The notes under the pieces were generated by a model. That model was not told where the DNA came from. It did no database searches and saw only the letters and a list, made by a program, of their open reading frames with translations. Below, one piece after another: positions 26,745-34,857 of a stretch of DNA of 64,000 bases (position 1 is its first letter; the number at the start of each line of letters is the position of its first letter). This DNA comes from Lapillicoccus jejuensis (GTDB taxonomy: Bacteria > Actinomycetota > Actinomycetes > Actinomycetales > Dermatophilaceae). The DNA lies in NCBI RefSeq assembly GCF_006715055.1, contig NZ_VFMN01000001.1, positions 4,515,078 to 4,579,077 on the forward strand, read 5' to 3'. The position numbers and the translations under genes are program-made.

Positions 26745-26750
26745 TAATCT
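26745..26750 (+). promoter_or_regulatory. -10 box (TAATCT) for the amidase-regulator unit
   Basis: TAATCT starts 56 nt before GTG 26801. The position of a -35, about 17 bp upstream, falls at the right edge of the operator, so bound repressor would block RNA polymerase. Confidence 0.5.
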
Positions 26751-26800
26751 GTCGAGGGTCCCGTCGCTTGTCAAGGACCTCCGTCCAGGGAAGAGCCCCC

Positions 26801-28228
26801 GTGAGCAGTGACCAGTCCGTCCTCGAGACCGCCCGCCTCACGGCGCGCGAGCTCACCGCCCGGTACGCCGCCGGCACCCTCTCCCCACCCGACGTCCTCG
26901 CCGCGGTCGAGGCCGTGGTCGACGCCCGCGAGCCCGAGCTCAACGCCTTCTGGGTACGGTCCTCGGACACCGCCGCGCGCGAGGCCGAGGCCAGCGCGCG
27001 GCGCTGGGCGCAGGGGCGGGCACTGGGCCCGCTCGACGGCGTCCCCGTCACCCTCAAGGAGAACCTGGCCCGGGCCGGGGTGCCGATGCCGGCCGGCCAC
27101 GCCGGCGCCGATCCCGTGGTGCCGCAGCGCAGCTCGCCGGTCGCTGACCGGGTGACCGAGGCCGGCGGCGTCGTGCTCGGGTCCACCGTCATGCCCGACT
27201 GGGGCATGCTCTCCTCCGGCGTCTCGAGCCGGCACGGGATCACCCGCAGCCCGTGGGACCCGTCGTGGACGACCGGGGGGTCGTCCTCCGGTGCGGGCGC
27301 GGCGGCGGCCGCCGGGTACGCCCCGCTCAACGTCGGCACCGACATCGGCGGGTCCATCCGCCTCCCCGGGACCTGGTTGGGTCTCGCGACCCTCAAGCCG
27401 AGCGCCGGCCGGGTGCCGCTCGACGCGCCGTACCTCGGCCGGGTCGCGGGCCCGCTCTGCCGCACCGTCGACGACTGCGCGCTGCTCATGTCGGTCCTCG
27501 CCCGCCCCGACGCCCGCGACTGGACCGCCCTGCCGACCACCCCGATCGACTGGGACGACCGCACCCTCGACGTGTCGGCGCTGCGCGTCGGCGTGCTGTT
27601 CGACGCCGGGTGCGGCATGGACGTCGACCCCGAGGTCGCCTCCGCGGTCGGGCTGGTCGCCGACACCTTCGCCGCCGCGGGCGCCCGCATCGAGCCGATG
27701 TCTGCGTGGATGGAGCCGCGGCTGCTCGCCGACCTCGACCTGTTCTGGCGGGTGCGTTCGCTCGTCGACCACGAGGCGCTCACCCCCGAGGGCCGCGAGC
27801 GCATCCTGCCCTTCGTCAGCCGGTGGGTGAGCAACGCGGCGGGCGCCTCCGGCACCGACGTCCTGCGGGCCTACGGCTCGATCATGGAGATCCAGCGGCG
27901 CACCGTCGCCGCCACCGAGGCGTACGACGTCGTCCTGTCCCCGGTCGCGCCCGTGGCCGCCTTCCCCGCCGAGTGGCCGATGCCGTTCGGCGACGAGGAC
28001 CGCGGCATGGCGCACATCGGCTTCACGGCGCCGTACAACCTCTCCGGGCAGCCGGCGGCGACCGTCAACTGCGGCTTCACCGCCGACGGTCGGCCGGTCG
28101 GCGTGCAGCTGGGCGGGCGCCGGTTCGACGACATTGGCGTCCTCGCCGTCGCCCGCTGGTACGAGGCCGCGCGCCCCGCCGCGGCGGTCCCGGCCTTCCC
28201 CGTCACGCTGGGTGACCGGGCGGCCTGA
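26801..28228 (+). CDS. Amidase-signature family hydrolase
   Basis: A 475-residue hydrolase of carboxamide bonds. The Ser-cisSer-Lys triad is visible: Lys in VTLKENLA (about residue 86), the cis-Ser in GGSSSGAGAA and the nucleophile Ser in GTDIGGSIRLPG. The C-terminal PYNLSGQPAATVNCGF is typical of the family. The GatA partner genes are absent, so this is a catabolic amidase. GTG 26801 follows a weak GGAAGAG site; the much longer open frame upstream is antisense to the transporter genes. It diverges from the importer and is followed after 1 nt by the regulator, suggesting it acts on the imported compound. Confidence 0.93.
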   Translation: MSSDQSVLETARLTARELTARYAAGTLSPPDVLAAVEAVVDAREPELNAFWVRSSDTAAREAEASARRWAQGRALGPLDGVPVTLKENLARAGVPMPAGHAGADPVVPQRSSPVADRVTEAGGVVLGSTVMPDWGMLSSGVSSRHGITRSPWDPSWTTGGSSSGAGAAAAAGYAPLNVGTDIGGSIRLPGTWLGLATLKPSAGRVPLDAPYLGRVAGPLCRTVDDCALLMSVLARPDARDWTALPTTPIDWDDRTLDVSALRVGVLFDAGCGMDVDPEVASAVGLVADTFAAAGARIEPMSAWMEPRLLADLDLFWRVRSLVDHEALTPEGRERILPFVSRWVSNAAGASGTDVLRAYGSIMEIQRRTVAATEAYDVVLSPVAPVAAFPAEWPMPFGDEDRGMAHIGFTAPYNLSGQPAATVNCGFTADGRPVGVQLGGRRFDDIGVLAVARWYEAARPAAAVPAFPVTLGDRAA

Positions 28229-28229
28229 G

Positions 28230-29036
28230 GTGAGCGAGGTGGGGACGCCCCCGGCCTTCTCCCCGGTGCGGTCCGTGCGTCTCTACGAGCGGATCGTCGA
28301 GCAGATCGAGCAGGCCATCGACGAGGGCCGGCTGCGGCCGGGCGAACGGCTGCCGAGCGAACGCGAGCTGGTGACCCAGCTGGGGGCGAGCCGGGCCACC
28401 GTGCGCGAGGCACTGCGCGTCCTGCAGTCCGCCGGCGTCCTCGAGTCCCGTCCCGGCGACCCGCTCGGCCCGCGCGTGGTCACCCCCGGCCCGGCGCACC
28501 TGCGCAAGCAGCTGAGCCGGCTCGCCGGCGCGGGGGCGATGTCGCTCGCCGAGGTGCTGGCCGCGCGGATGGTCCTCGACGGCGCGGCCTGCCGGCTCGC
28601 CGCCCGGCTGCGGACCGCCGAGCAGCTGGCGGCCATCGAGGACGCGGTGGCGGACATGGAGCGCCGGGTCGAGCAGGGGCACGCCGCGTTCTCCGAGGCC
28701 GACGTCCGCTTCCACGACGCGGTCGCGGCGGCCAGCGGCAACCTCCTCGTCCAGGTCGGGACGGCCGCCGTCCGCGAGGTCGTCCTGCGCCTGGTCCGCG
28801 AGCGGATCGACGAGGCCGGCGGCCACAGCCCCACCCGGGCGCGCGCCCTCATGCGCCGGTCGCTGGCCCACCACCGCGAGGTGCTCGACGCGATCCGGGC
28901 CGGTGACGGGGAGCGCGCGGCCCGGGACGCGACCCGGAGCCTCTACGCGTACTACGGCGGCCACCTCGACGCCGCCGGGCGCCGCAGCGTCCGTGCGCTG
29001 CTCGACGAGCCGGCTCCGCGGGCCCTGCGCACCTGA
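28230..29036 (+). CDS. FCD-domain GntR-family transcriptional regulator
   Basis: A 268-residue regulator. The N-terminal winged helix-turn-helix contains LPSERELVTQLGASRATVRE, which matches the GntR signature. The C-terminal all-helical FCD domain has the metal/ligand residues in EADVRFHDAVAAASGN and LAHHREVLDAIRAGD. FCD regulators usually sense carboxylic acids or sugar acids, for example the amidase product. Start GTG 28230 lies 1 nt after the amidase stop, so it is co-transcribed. The operator at 26707-26723 fits its family. ATG/GTG sites further upstream lie inside the amidase gene. Confidence 0.92.
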   Translation: MSEVGTPPAFSPVRSVRLYERIVEQIEQAIDEGRLRPGERLPSERELVTQLGASRATVREALRVLQSAGVLESRPGDPLGPRVVTPGPAHLRKQLSRLAGAGAMSLAEVLAARMVLDGAACRLAARLRTAEQLAAIEDAVADMERRVEQGHAAFSEADVRFHDAVAAASGNLLVQVGTAAVREVVLRLVRERIDEAGGHSPTRARALMRRSLAHHREVLDAIRAGDGERAARDATRSLYAYYGGHLDAAGRRSVRALLDEPAPRALRT

Positions 29037-29084
29037 GCCTCGGGCGGTCCCCCGCCGCGCCACCGCTCGTGGTGTCATGGGCGC

Positions 29085-29546
29085 ATGGAGCACGAGGAGA
29101 ACACGAGCCCGTCCACCCCCGACGAGGACTACGCCCCCAGCCCGGTCGGCTGGGTGCGCGACCAGGTCGCCGAGATCGAGGCGCGCGGCGACACCACCGG
29201 CACGACGGTGGCCGACCGACCGGTCGTCGTCCTCACCATGCGCGGAGCGAAGACCGGCAAGCTGCGCAAGGTGCCGCTCATGCGGGTCGAGCACGACGGC
29301 GCGTACGCCGCCGTGGCCAGCAAGGGCGGCGCCCCCACCCACCCGACCTGGTACGCCAACCTCGTGGCGAACCCCGACCTCGACCTGCAGGACGGCCGCG
29401 AGACGCGGCCCTACCGCGCCCGGCAGCTCTCCGGCGACGAGCGCGCGCAGTGGTGGGAGCGGGCGGTCGAGGCCTACCCGCCCTACGCCGAGTACCAGAC
29501 GAAGACCGACCGCGAGATCCCGGTCTTCGTCCTCGAGCCGCGCTGA
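29085..29546 (+). CDS. Ddn-type F420-dependent nitroreductase family protein
   Basis: A 153-residue split-beta-barrel protein of the deazaflavin-dependent nitroreductase family (Rv3547/Ddn-like). [22 protein letters not shown] is the F420-binding region, followed by [18 protein letters not shown]. An N-terminal helix ([15 protein letters not shown]) is typical. Members reduce quinones or nitro compounds with F420H2, so the organism probably makes F420. ATG 29085 has no ribosome site; TGTCAT 6 nt upstream may be a leaderless -10. The next gene begins 5 nt after its stop. Confidence 0.88.
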   Translation: MEHEENTSPSTPDEDYAPSPVGWVRDQVAEIEARGDTTGTTVADRPVVVLTMRGAKTGKLRKVPLMRVEHDGAYAAVASKGGAPTHPTWYANLVANPDLDLQDGRETRPYRARQLSGDERAQWWERAVEAYPPYAEYQTKTDREIPVFVLEPR

Positions 29547-29551
29547 CCCCG

Positions 29552-30487
29552 GTGCCCGAGCAGCCGCCCGCCGGCCGGGCGGGGCGCGTCGTCGTCGTCG
29601 GCAGCCTCAACACCGACCTCACGGTGACGACCGCCCGGCACCCGCACCCCGGGGAGACCCTCCTCGCCGACGCCGTACGACGCTCCGGTGGCGGCAAGGG
29701 CGCGAACCAGGCGGTCGCGGCCGCCCGCGCGGGCGGCGCGGCCACGGCGATGGTCGGGGCCGTCGGCACCGACGCCGAGGGCGACGCGCTGGCCGCGGCG
29801 CTCGAGCGGGACGGGGTGGACACCACGGCGCTCGCGCGCCTCGACGGCGAGCCGTCCGGCCTGGCCGTCATCACCGTGGACGCCGGCGGCGAGAACACGA
29901 TCCTCGTCGTCGCCGGCGCCAACGCCGCGCTCACCGTCGACGACGCGGCGTGCGCGGTCGTGGCCACCGCGGACGTCGTGCTCGCCCAGCTCGAGGTGCC
30001 GCAGGACGTCGTGGCGGGGGCCGCCGCCGCGCGGCGGCCCGGTGCGCTCCTCGTCCTCAACGCGGCGCCGTCGGCTCCCCTGGTCCCGGCCCTCGCCGAG
30101 CAGGTCGACCTGCTCATCGTCAACGAGCACGAGGCCGCCGACCTCGCCGGTGGGGCGGACCGGTCGCTGGACGACCTCGTCGGGACGCTGCTGGAGACCG
30201 TCCCCGCGGTGCTCGTCACCCTCGGGGCCGCCGGGTCACGGCTCCAGCGCCGGTGCGGCGAGCCGCTCGTCGTCCCCGCCCCGGTCGTGCGCGCCGTCGA
30301 CGCGGTCGGGGCCGGCGACACCTACTGCGGGGTGCTGTGCGCGGCCCTCGCGGCCGGGCTCGACGACGCCACGGCGATGCGGCGGGCCTCCGCCGCGGCC
30401 GCGCTCGCCGTCCAGCGCCCGGGCGCGCAGGACGCCGTCCCCACGACCGCCGAGGTGGAGGCCGCGCTCGCCGACGCCGACCGGTGA
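29552..30487 (+). CDS. rbsK: Ribokinase-like PfkB-family kinase
   Basis: A 311-residue kinase of the ribokinase type that phosphorylates D-ribose or a related sugar. The N-terminal SLNTDLTV, the substrate loop RSGGGKGANQA (about residues 46-56), ANAALT and the C-terminal anion hole/catalytic base DAVGAGDTYCG (about 252-262) are characteristic of RbsK. GTG 29552 lies 5 nt after the Ddn stop, and the longer frame from 29069 overlaps that gene. No ribose transporter is adjacent. The stop codon lies within a GGTGAG/CTCACC palindrome shared with the convergent gene. Confidence 0.88.
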   Translation: MPEQPPAGRAGRVVVVGSLNTDLTVTTARHPHPGETLLADAVRRSGGGKGANQAVAAARAGGAATAMVGAVGTDAEGDALAAALERDGVDTTALARLDGEPSGLAVITVDAGGENTILVVAGANAALTVDDAACAVVATADVVLAQLEVPQDVVAGAAAARRPGALLVLNAAPSAPLVPALAEQVDLLIVNEHEAADLAGGADRSLDDLVGTLLETVPAVLVTLGAAGSRLQRRCGEPLVVPAPVVRAVDAVGAGDTYCGVLCAALAAGLDDATAMRRASAAAALAVQRPGAQDAVPTTAEVEAALADADR

Positions 30488-30495
30488 GCCTCACC
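30483..30495. terminator. 13-bp palindrome spanning both stop codons
   Basis: GGTGAGCCTCACC contains the ribokinase TGA and, on the other strand, the TGA of the membrane-protein gene. The two genes end 3 bp apart. With a 1-nt centre it is too tight for a good hairpin on one RNA, so a terminator role is uncertain. Confidence 0.3.
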
Positions 30496-30874
30496 CGCCC
30501 TCGCTCGTGCCGGTCGGCGCGAGCAGCAGGTACGCCTGCGCGATCAGGATGACCGTGACCGCCACCCACGAGCCGAGCGGCAGCCGGACGCCGTACCGGA
30601 CGTGGTCGAGGACGAGCAGCCCGACCTGGAGAACGACGACCCACCCCAGGGTCACCACGGCGAGCTCGGCGTACTGCAGCGACGACGCGTAGACCCAGAA
30701 CAGCACGAGGAACGCCGCGACCCCACCGGCCAGGGGGACCGCGTCACCCGACCGCGACCACTCCTTGGCCGCGACGGCTCCCACCAGGTCCAGCCCGGCC
30801 AGCAGCAGCATGGCGATCGCGCCGACGCACCACGTCGGCCAGGACTCCGGGGCCCGCAGCAGGGGCAGGCTCAT
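30491..30874 (-). CDS. Small four-helix membrane protein, SMR-like topology
   Basis: A 127-residue hydrophobic protein with four likely transmembrane segments (about 15-37, 46-67, 72-92, 98-120). The ordering AGLDLVGAVAAKEW, YASSLQYAELAVVTLGWVVVLQ resembles small multidrug resistance/EmrE-like proteins, but the conserved N-terminal membrane Glu is not obvious, so the family is not assigned. ATG 30874 follows an excellent AAGGAGG site. It converges on the ribokinase gene. Function unknown. Confidence 0.7.
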   Translation of the reverse strand: MSLPLLRAPESWPTWCVGAIAMLLLAGLDLVGAVAAKEWSRSGDAVPLAGGVAAFLVLFWVYASSLQYAELAVVTLGWVVVLQVGLLVLDHVRYGVRLPLGSWVAVTVILIAQAYLLLAPTGTSEGG

Positions 30875-30968
30875 GACGACCTCCTTCGGTCCCCCCGACT
30901 GCCGGCGGAGCGTCCGGCGCGCTCCCCACCAGCAAGGAGGCGCACCCCGCCCCCCGGATACCGCTGGT

Positions 30969-30974
30969 TACAGT
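30969..30974 (+). promoter_or_regulatory. -10 box (TACAGT) for the GNAT-Nudix gene
   Basis: TACAGT ends 6 nt before GTG 30981, and no Shine-Dalgarno is present: a leaderless arrangement. Confidence 0.55.
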
Positions 30975-30980
30975 GGGGTC

Positions 30981-31889
30981 GTGAGTCGCCCAGCGCACGA
31001 CCGACCGGAGCTCACGGACGGGGCCGTCGTGCTGCGCCCTCGTGCGCAGGGCGACGACGGTGACCACGCGACGGCGTACGACGTCCTGGCCGGCGGCAGC
31101 GTCGTCGGGCGGGCCTCGGTCGCCGTCGGCGACGACGGGTCGGGCGTCCTCAGCTGGCGGGTCGACCCCGCGCACGGACGCCGCGGCATCGGCTCGCGGG
31201 CCCTGCGGCTGCTCGTCGACTGGTCCCTCACCGAGACCGGGCAGGGCGGCCTCGGGCTGGGACGGGTGAGCGCGCGCGTGGCCGGCGACAACGGGCCGGC
31301 GCTGCGCACCGCGACCCGGGCCGGGCTGCGCCGCGAGGGCGTCGCGCGCCTGGGGCCGGACGCCGACGGCGACAGCCGGGAGGAGGTCCTCCTGGGCCGG
31401 GTGAGCGACGACCCGCCGTTGTCGGACCCCAGCAGCTTCCGCACCCTGCTCAACTCGTTCCTGCCCCGCAAGCGCGCCATCGCGCAGATGCTCGTGCGCG
31501 ACGAGCAGGGCCGGGTCCTCATGTGCCAGCTGACCTACAAGCGCGACTGGGACCTGCCCGGTGGGGTCGTCGAGGTCGGCGAGTCACCGCGCGACGCGGT
31601 CACCCGCGAGCTCGAGGAGGAGCTCGGCCTCACCGTGCCCGCCGGCCGGTTGCTGCTCACCGACTGGCTGCCGCCGTGGAGCGGCTGGGACGACGCGCTC
31701 TGCCTCGTCTTCGACGGCGGTACCATGCCCGCCGACACGGTGACGCGGATCGTCAAGCAGGAGAGGGAGATCCGCGACGCGCAGTTCCTCACCCCCGCGC
31801 TGGTCCGGGCCCGCGCGACCGACTTCACCGCCCGCCGGGTCGAGGCCGCCCTCGAGGGCGACCGCGGCTACACCGAGTCCGGCCGCTGA
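30981..31889 (+). CDS. GNAT acetyltransferase-Nudix hydrolase fusion
   Basis: A 302-residue two-domain protein. The N-terminal half is GNAT-like, with VDPAHGRRGIGSRALRLL as the acetyl-CoA pyrophosphate loop (about residues 62-79) and a later ARVAGDNGPALRTATRAGL motif. The C-terminal half (from about 160) has a complete Nudix box, GGVVEVGES..RELEEELGL (about 193-216), for metal-dependent hydrolysis of a nucleoside-diphosphate derivative. No stop or frame break separates the halves. GTG 30981 is set by the leaderless TACAGT box. The substrates of either domain are not identifiable; a house-cleaning or modified-nucleotide role is inferred. Confidence 0.88.
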   Translation: MSRPAHDRPELTDGAVVLRPRAQGDDGDHATAYDVLAGGSVVGRASVAVGDDGSGVLSWRVDPAHGRRGIGSRALRLLVDWSLTETGQGGLGLGRVSARVAGDNGPALRTATRAGLRREGVARLGPDADGDSREEVLLGRVSDDPPLSDPSSFRTLLNSFLPRKRAIAQMLVRDEQGRVLMCQLTYKRDWDLPGGVVEVGESPRDAVTRELEEELGLTVPAGRLLLTDWLPPWSGWDDALCLVFDGGTMPADTVTRIVKQEREIRDAQFLTPALVRARATDFTARRVEAALEGDRGYTESGR

Positions 31890-31915
31890 CCGGCTCTCCC
31901 CCGACGGCCGGTCAG
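31886..31915. terminator. Hairpin containing both convergent stop codons
   Basis: CTGACCGGC (31886-31894) pairs with GCCGGTCAG (31907-31915), a perfect 9-bp stem with a 12-nt loop. The left arm holds the TGA of the GNAT-Nudix gene and the right arm the TGA of the PfkB gene. Confidence 0.65.
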
Positions 31916-33021
31916 GCGTCGGACTGGCGGGCCACCGTCGCGGCGGCCCGCCGGACGGGGGCGCCGGTGGCGAGCGTCTGCTGGTCGGGCAGGACGTCGT
32001 CGAGGAACGCGAACCGGCGCCGGACGGCGGTCGCGTAGGCGGTCGTCGCCGGGTCGGAGCGCGCGGCGTGCCACCAGTCCGCCAGGTCGCCCCACCCGGG
32101 GGCGGCGAGCGAGCCGCCGAACTGCTGGACCGCGAGCGACGAGCACAGGGTCGCGAAGGCCAGCCGGTCCCCCAGCGGCCAGCCGCGCAGCGTGCCGAGG
32201 ACGAGCGCGGCGGCGAACACGTCGCCCGCCCCGGTGGCGTCCAGGGCCGGCACCCGCAGGGCGGGGACCGACGCCTCCTCCCCCGTCGTGCCGTCGATCG
32301 CGATGGCCCCCTCCGGGCCCAGCGTGACGACCGCGAGGGGGACGCGGTCGGCGAGGGAGTAGAGCGCGTCGTGCGCGGTGTCGGCCCGGGTGTAGGCCAT
32401 CGCCTCGGGGGCGTTGGGCAGGAAGGCGTGGCAGTGCTCGAGCCGGTCGAGGACCGCGGGTGACCACGACCCGCTCGCGTCCCAGCCGATGTCGCCAAAG
32501 ACGAGGGCCCCCGAGGCGGCCGCCTGCTCCACCCACGACGGGCCCTCGCCGTCGAACGCCTCGGCGAGGTCGACGAGGACGCTGCGGGTCGTCGGCGGCT
32601 CACCGATGAGCTGGTTCGACGTCAGCGGGGACGGGTGGCCGTGGGTGAGCATCCCCCGGTCGTGGTCGAGCGCCATCGACACGGTGACCGGCGAGTGCCA
32701 GCCGTCGAAGCGCCGGGAGCGGCTGAGGTCGACCCCCTCCTGCTGCTCGAGCGTGCGCCAGCAGAAGTCGGCGTAGTCGTCGTCGCCGAAGGCGGCGGCC
32801 AGCGAGGTGCGCAGGCCCAGCCGGCTCGTCGCCGTCGCGAGGTTGGCGATGCCCCCGGGGCACGAGCCCATCCCCTCGGCCCACACCTCGGTGCCGCCGG
32901 TCGGCAACGCGGGCAACCCGGTGAAGATGATGTCGAGGAAGACGGTTCCGGCGAGCAGGACGTCGAACTCCGGCTCTCCCGGACCGCGTTGGGCGGCGAG
33001 GGGGTCGTAGCCGCCGGCCAT
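31912..33021 (-). CDS. PfkB-family carbohydrate kinase of the sugar importer cluster
   Basis: A 369-residue sugar kinase. GTVFLDIIFTGLP at the N-terminus, GSCPGGIANLATATSRLGL (substrate glycines) and DATGAGDVFAAAL (about residues 262-274, catalytic Asp) define the PfkB/ribokinase fold. An extra C-terminal tail of about 40 residues is present. ATG 33021 follows AAGGAG. It is the last gene of the binding protein-permease-permease-kinase unit, 28 bp after the second permease, so it most likely phosphorylates the imported sugar. Which sugar cannot be told. Confidence 0.9.
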   Translation of the reverse strand: MAGGYDPLAAQRGPGEPEFDVLLAGTVFLDIIFTGLPALPTGGTEVWAEGMGSCPGGIANLATATSRLGLRTSLAAAFGDDDYADFCWRTLEQQEGVDLSRSRRFDGWHSPVTVSMALDHDRGMLTHGHPSPLTSNQLIGEPPTTRSVLVDLAEAFDGEGPSWVEQAAASGALVFGDIGWDASGSWSPAVLDRLEHCHAFLPNAPEAMAYTRADTAHDALYSLADRVPLAVVTLGPEGAIAIDGTTGEEASVPALRVPALDATGAGDVFAAALVLGTLRGWPLGDRLAFATLCSSLAVQQFGGSLAAPGWGDLADWWHAARSDPATTAYATAVRRRFAFLDDVLPDQQTLATGAPVRRAAATVARQSDA

Positions 33022-33049
33022 GATGGTCTCCTTCCCTGTGGTGCCGACG

Positions 33050-33895
33050 CTACTCGTTGATGCCGGTGCGCTCCACGCCCTCGACGATCCAGCGCTGCAG
33101 CACGACGAACATGACGACGAGCGGCAGGATCGCGACAGCGGCGGCGACGAAGAGCTCGTGCAGGTTGCTCGTCTGCTGGGTGAGGAAGGTCGACACGGCG
33201 ATCTGCACCGTCCACGAGCTCTGGTCCTGGCCGATGACCAGCGGCCACAGGAAGGCGTTCCAGCTGCCGATGAAGGTGATCGTGGCGATGGCGGACACGA
33301 AGCCCCACGAGTTCGGCGCGACGATCCGCCAGAACGTCCCCCACCAGCCGAGCCCGTCGATCCGGGCCGCCTCCTCGATCTCCTTGGGGAAGCCGAGGAA
33401 GTACTGCCGGAAGAGGAACGTCGCGAAGGCCTGGAACAGCCCGGGGATGATGAGGCCGCGCAGGGTCGAGATCCACCCCAGCGTCGAGACGAGGACGAAG
33501 CTCGGCACGAAGGTCACCGACGCGGGGATGAGCAGCGTCGCGACCACCGTCCACAGCACCTTGTCGGCGTGCCGGTACGGGATCCTGGCCAGGCCGTAGC
33601 CGGCCATCCCCGACAGCAGGAGGACGAGGGCGGTCTGGGTGACGGCGATGACGGCGGAGTTGGCCAGCGACCGGGCGATGGGCACGGCCGGGTCGGTGAA
33701 GAGCTCGCGGACGTTGCCCCACTGCGGGACCGGGGGCAGCCAGCTCCAGTCCGGCGCGGTGATGTCGGCCTCGCGCATGAGGCCGTTGCGCACGAGCAGG
33801 TAGAACGGGACGAGGAAGAGCACCGCGCCGAGCCCGAGGGCGACGTACCGCAGGGCGCTGCCGGCCTTCTGCGGGGTGCTGCGCGCGATGGCCAT
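33050..33895 (-). CDS. Sugar ABC permease (MalG type)
   Basis: A 281-residue permease with six predicted helices. The EAA loop EIEEAARIDGLGWWGTFWRI (about residues 190-209) contacts the ATPase. The N-terminus and the FLFRQYFLGFPKEI block are typical of CUT1-family MalG/UgpE-like proteins. ATG 33895 shares one base with the stop of the upstream permease (TGATG), so the pair is coupled. No ATPase gene is in the cluster; a shared MsiK-type ATPase encoded elsewhere is the usual solution in actinobacteria. Confidence 0.93.
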   Translation of the reverse strand: MAIARSTPQKAGSALRYVALGLGAVLFLVPFYLLVRNGLMREADITAPDWSWLPPVPQWGNVRELFTDPAVPIARSLANSAVIAVTQTALVLLLSGMAGYGLARIPYRHADKVLWTVVATLLIPASVTFVPSFVLVSTLGWISTLRGLIIPGLFQAFATFLFRQYFLGFPKEIEEAARIDGLGWWGTFWRIVAPNSWGFVSAIATITFIGSWNAFLWPLVIGQDQSSWTVQIAVSTFLTQQTSNLHELFVAAAVAILPLVVMFVVLQRWIVEGVERTGINE

Positions 33896-34857
33896 CAGTC
33901 CCGCCCCCCGAGCCGCAGGACGCGGCCCTGCAGCACCGCGACGAGCCCGATGATGAGGGTGAGGATGACCGCGCCGGCGCTGCCGTGCCCGAAGTCCTGT
34001 CCCTGCCCGAGAGCGACGTAGTAGAGGTAGACCAGCGGCGGGCGCCCGTACGGCGGGTACTGGCCGCTCGTCGCGAGCAGGTTGTAGAACTCGTCGAAGG
34101 CCTGGAACGCGTTGACCAACAGCAGGAGCAGGACGGCCGCCGACGTCGCGCGCAGCTGCGGGACGGTGATGTAGCGGGTCACCTGGAAGCCCTGCGCGCC
34201 GTCGACCGCCGCGGCCTCGTACAGCGTCGGGGAGATCCGCTGCAGCCCGGCGAGGAAGAGGATCATGTAGAAGCCGACCTGCAGCCACAGCCGCACGGTG
34301 ACGATGACCAGCCAGTACCAGGGCGGCTGGACGACGGAGAGCCAGGCCACCGGCTCGATCCCGAGCCAGCCGAGGATCGTGTTGGCCAGGCCGAAGCGGA
34401 CGCCGGAGAAGATCGACATCTTCCAGATCAGCGCGGCGACGACGTACGAGCAGGCGGTCGGCAGGAAGAAGACCGAGCGGAAGAAGGTCTGCAGGAAGCG
34501 CGCCCGGTGCACGAGCAGGGCGAGCCCCAGCGAGGCGACGAAGGTCGTCGGGACGATGAAGACGGCGAAGGCGAGGAACGTCGTCAGGCTCGAGCGGAAC
34601 GCCGGGTCGGACAGCATGTCGCCGTAGTTGCGCAGCCCCACGAACGTCGTCGGGGTGACGGTGTTGTACGAGTCGAAGAACGACAGGTACAGGCTCCACG
34701 CGATGGGCACGTAGACGAAGACGAGCAGCCCCAGGGCGAACGGGCCGACGAACACCCAGAACCACAGGTTGCGGTCCTGGTCGCCGCGCAGCCGCCGCCC
34801 CAGGCTCGGCCGCGGCCGTACGGCGACGCCGGCGCCGGCGGCAGCGGCCTCAGCCAC
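33895..34857 (-). CDS. Sugar ABC permease (MalF type)
   Basis: A 320-residue CUT1 permease. After a cytoplasmic Ala-rich tail (about 30 residues) come six helices. LYEAAAVDGAQGFQVTRYITVPQL is the EAA loop, and PFALGLLVFVYVPIAWSLYLSF is the first helix. The start overlaps the end of the binding-protein gene by 8 nt and the stop is coupled to the next permease. It forms the channel with the MalG-type subunit. Confidence 0.93.
   Translation of the reverse strand: MAEAAAAGAGVAVRPRPSLGRRLRGDQDRNLWFWVFVGPFALGLLVFVYVPIAWSLYLSFFDSYNTVTPTTFVGLRNYGDMLSDPAFRSSLTTFLAFAVFIVPTTFVASLGLALLVHRARFLQTFFRSVFFLPTACSYVVAALIWKMSIFSGVRFGLANTILGWLGIEPVAWLSVVQPPWYWLVIVTVRLWLQVGFYMILFLAGLQRISPTLYEAAAVDGAQGFQVTRYITVPQLRATSAAVLLLLLVNAFQAFDEFYNLLATSGQYPPYGRPPLVYLYYVALGQGQDFGHGSAGAVILTLIIGLVAVLQGRVLRLGGRD

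Noticed and set aside
24764..26800. N-terminal extension of the amidase by about 679 codons
   Set aside because: The extension is antisense to the DppB and binding-protein genes. GTG 26801 gives a normal amidase length.
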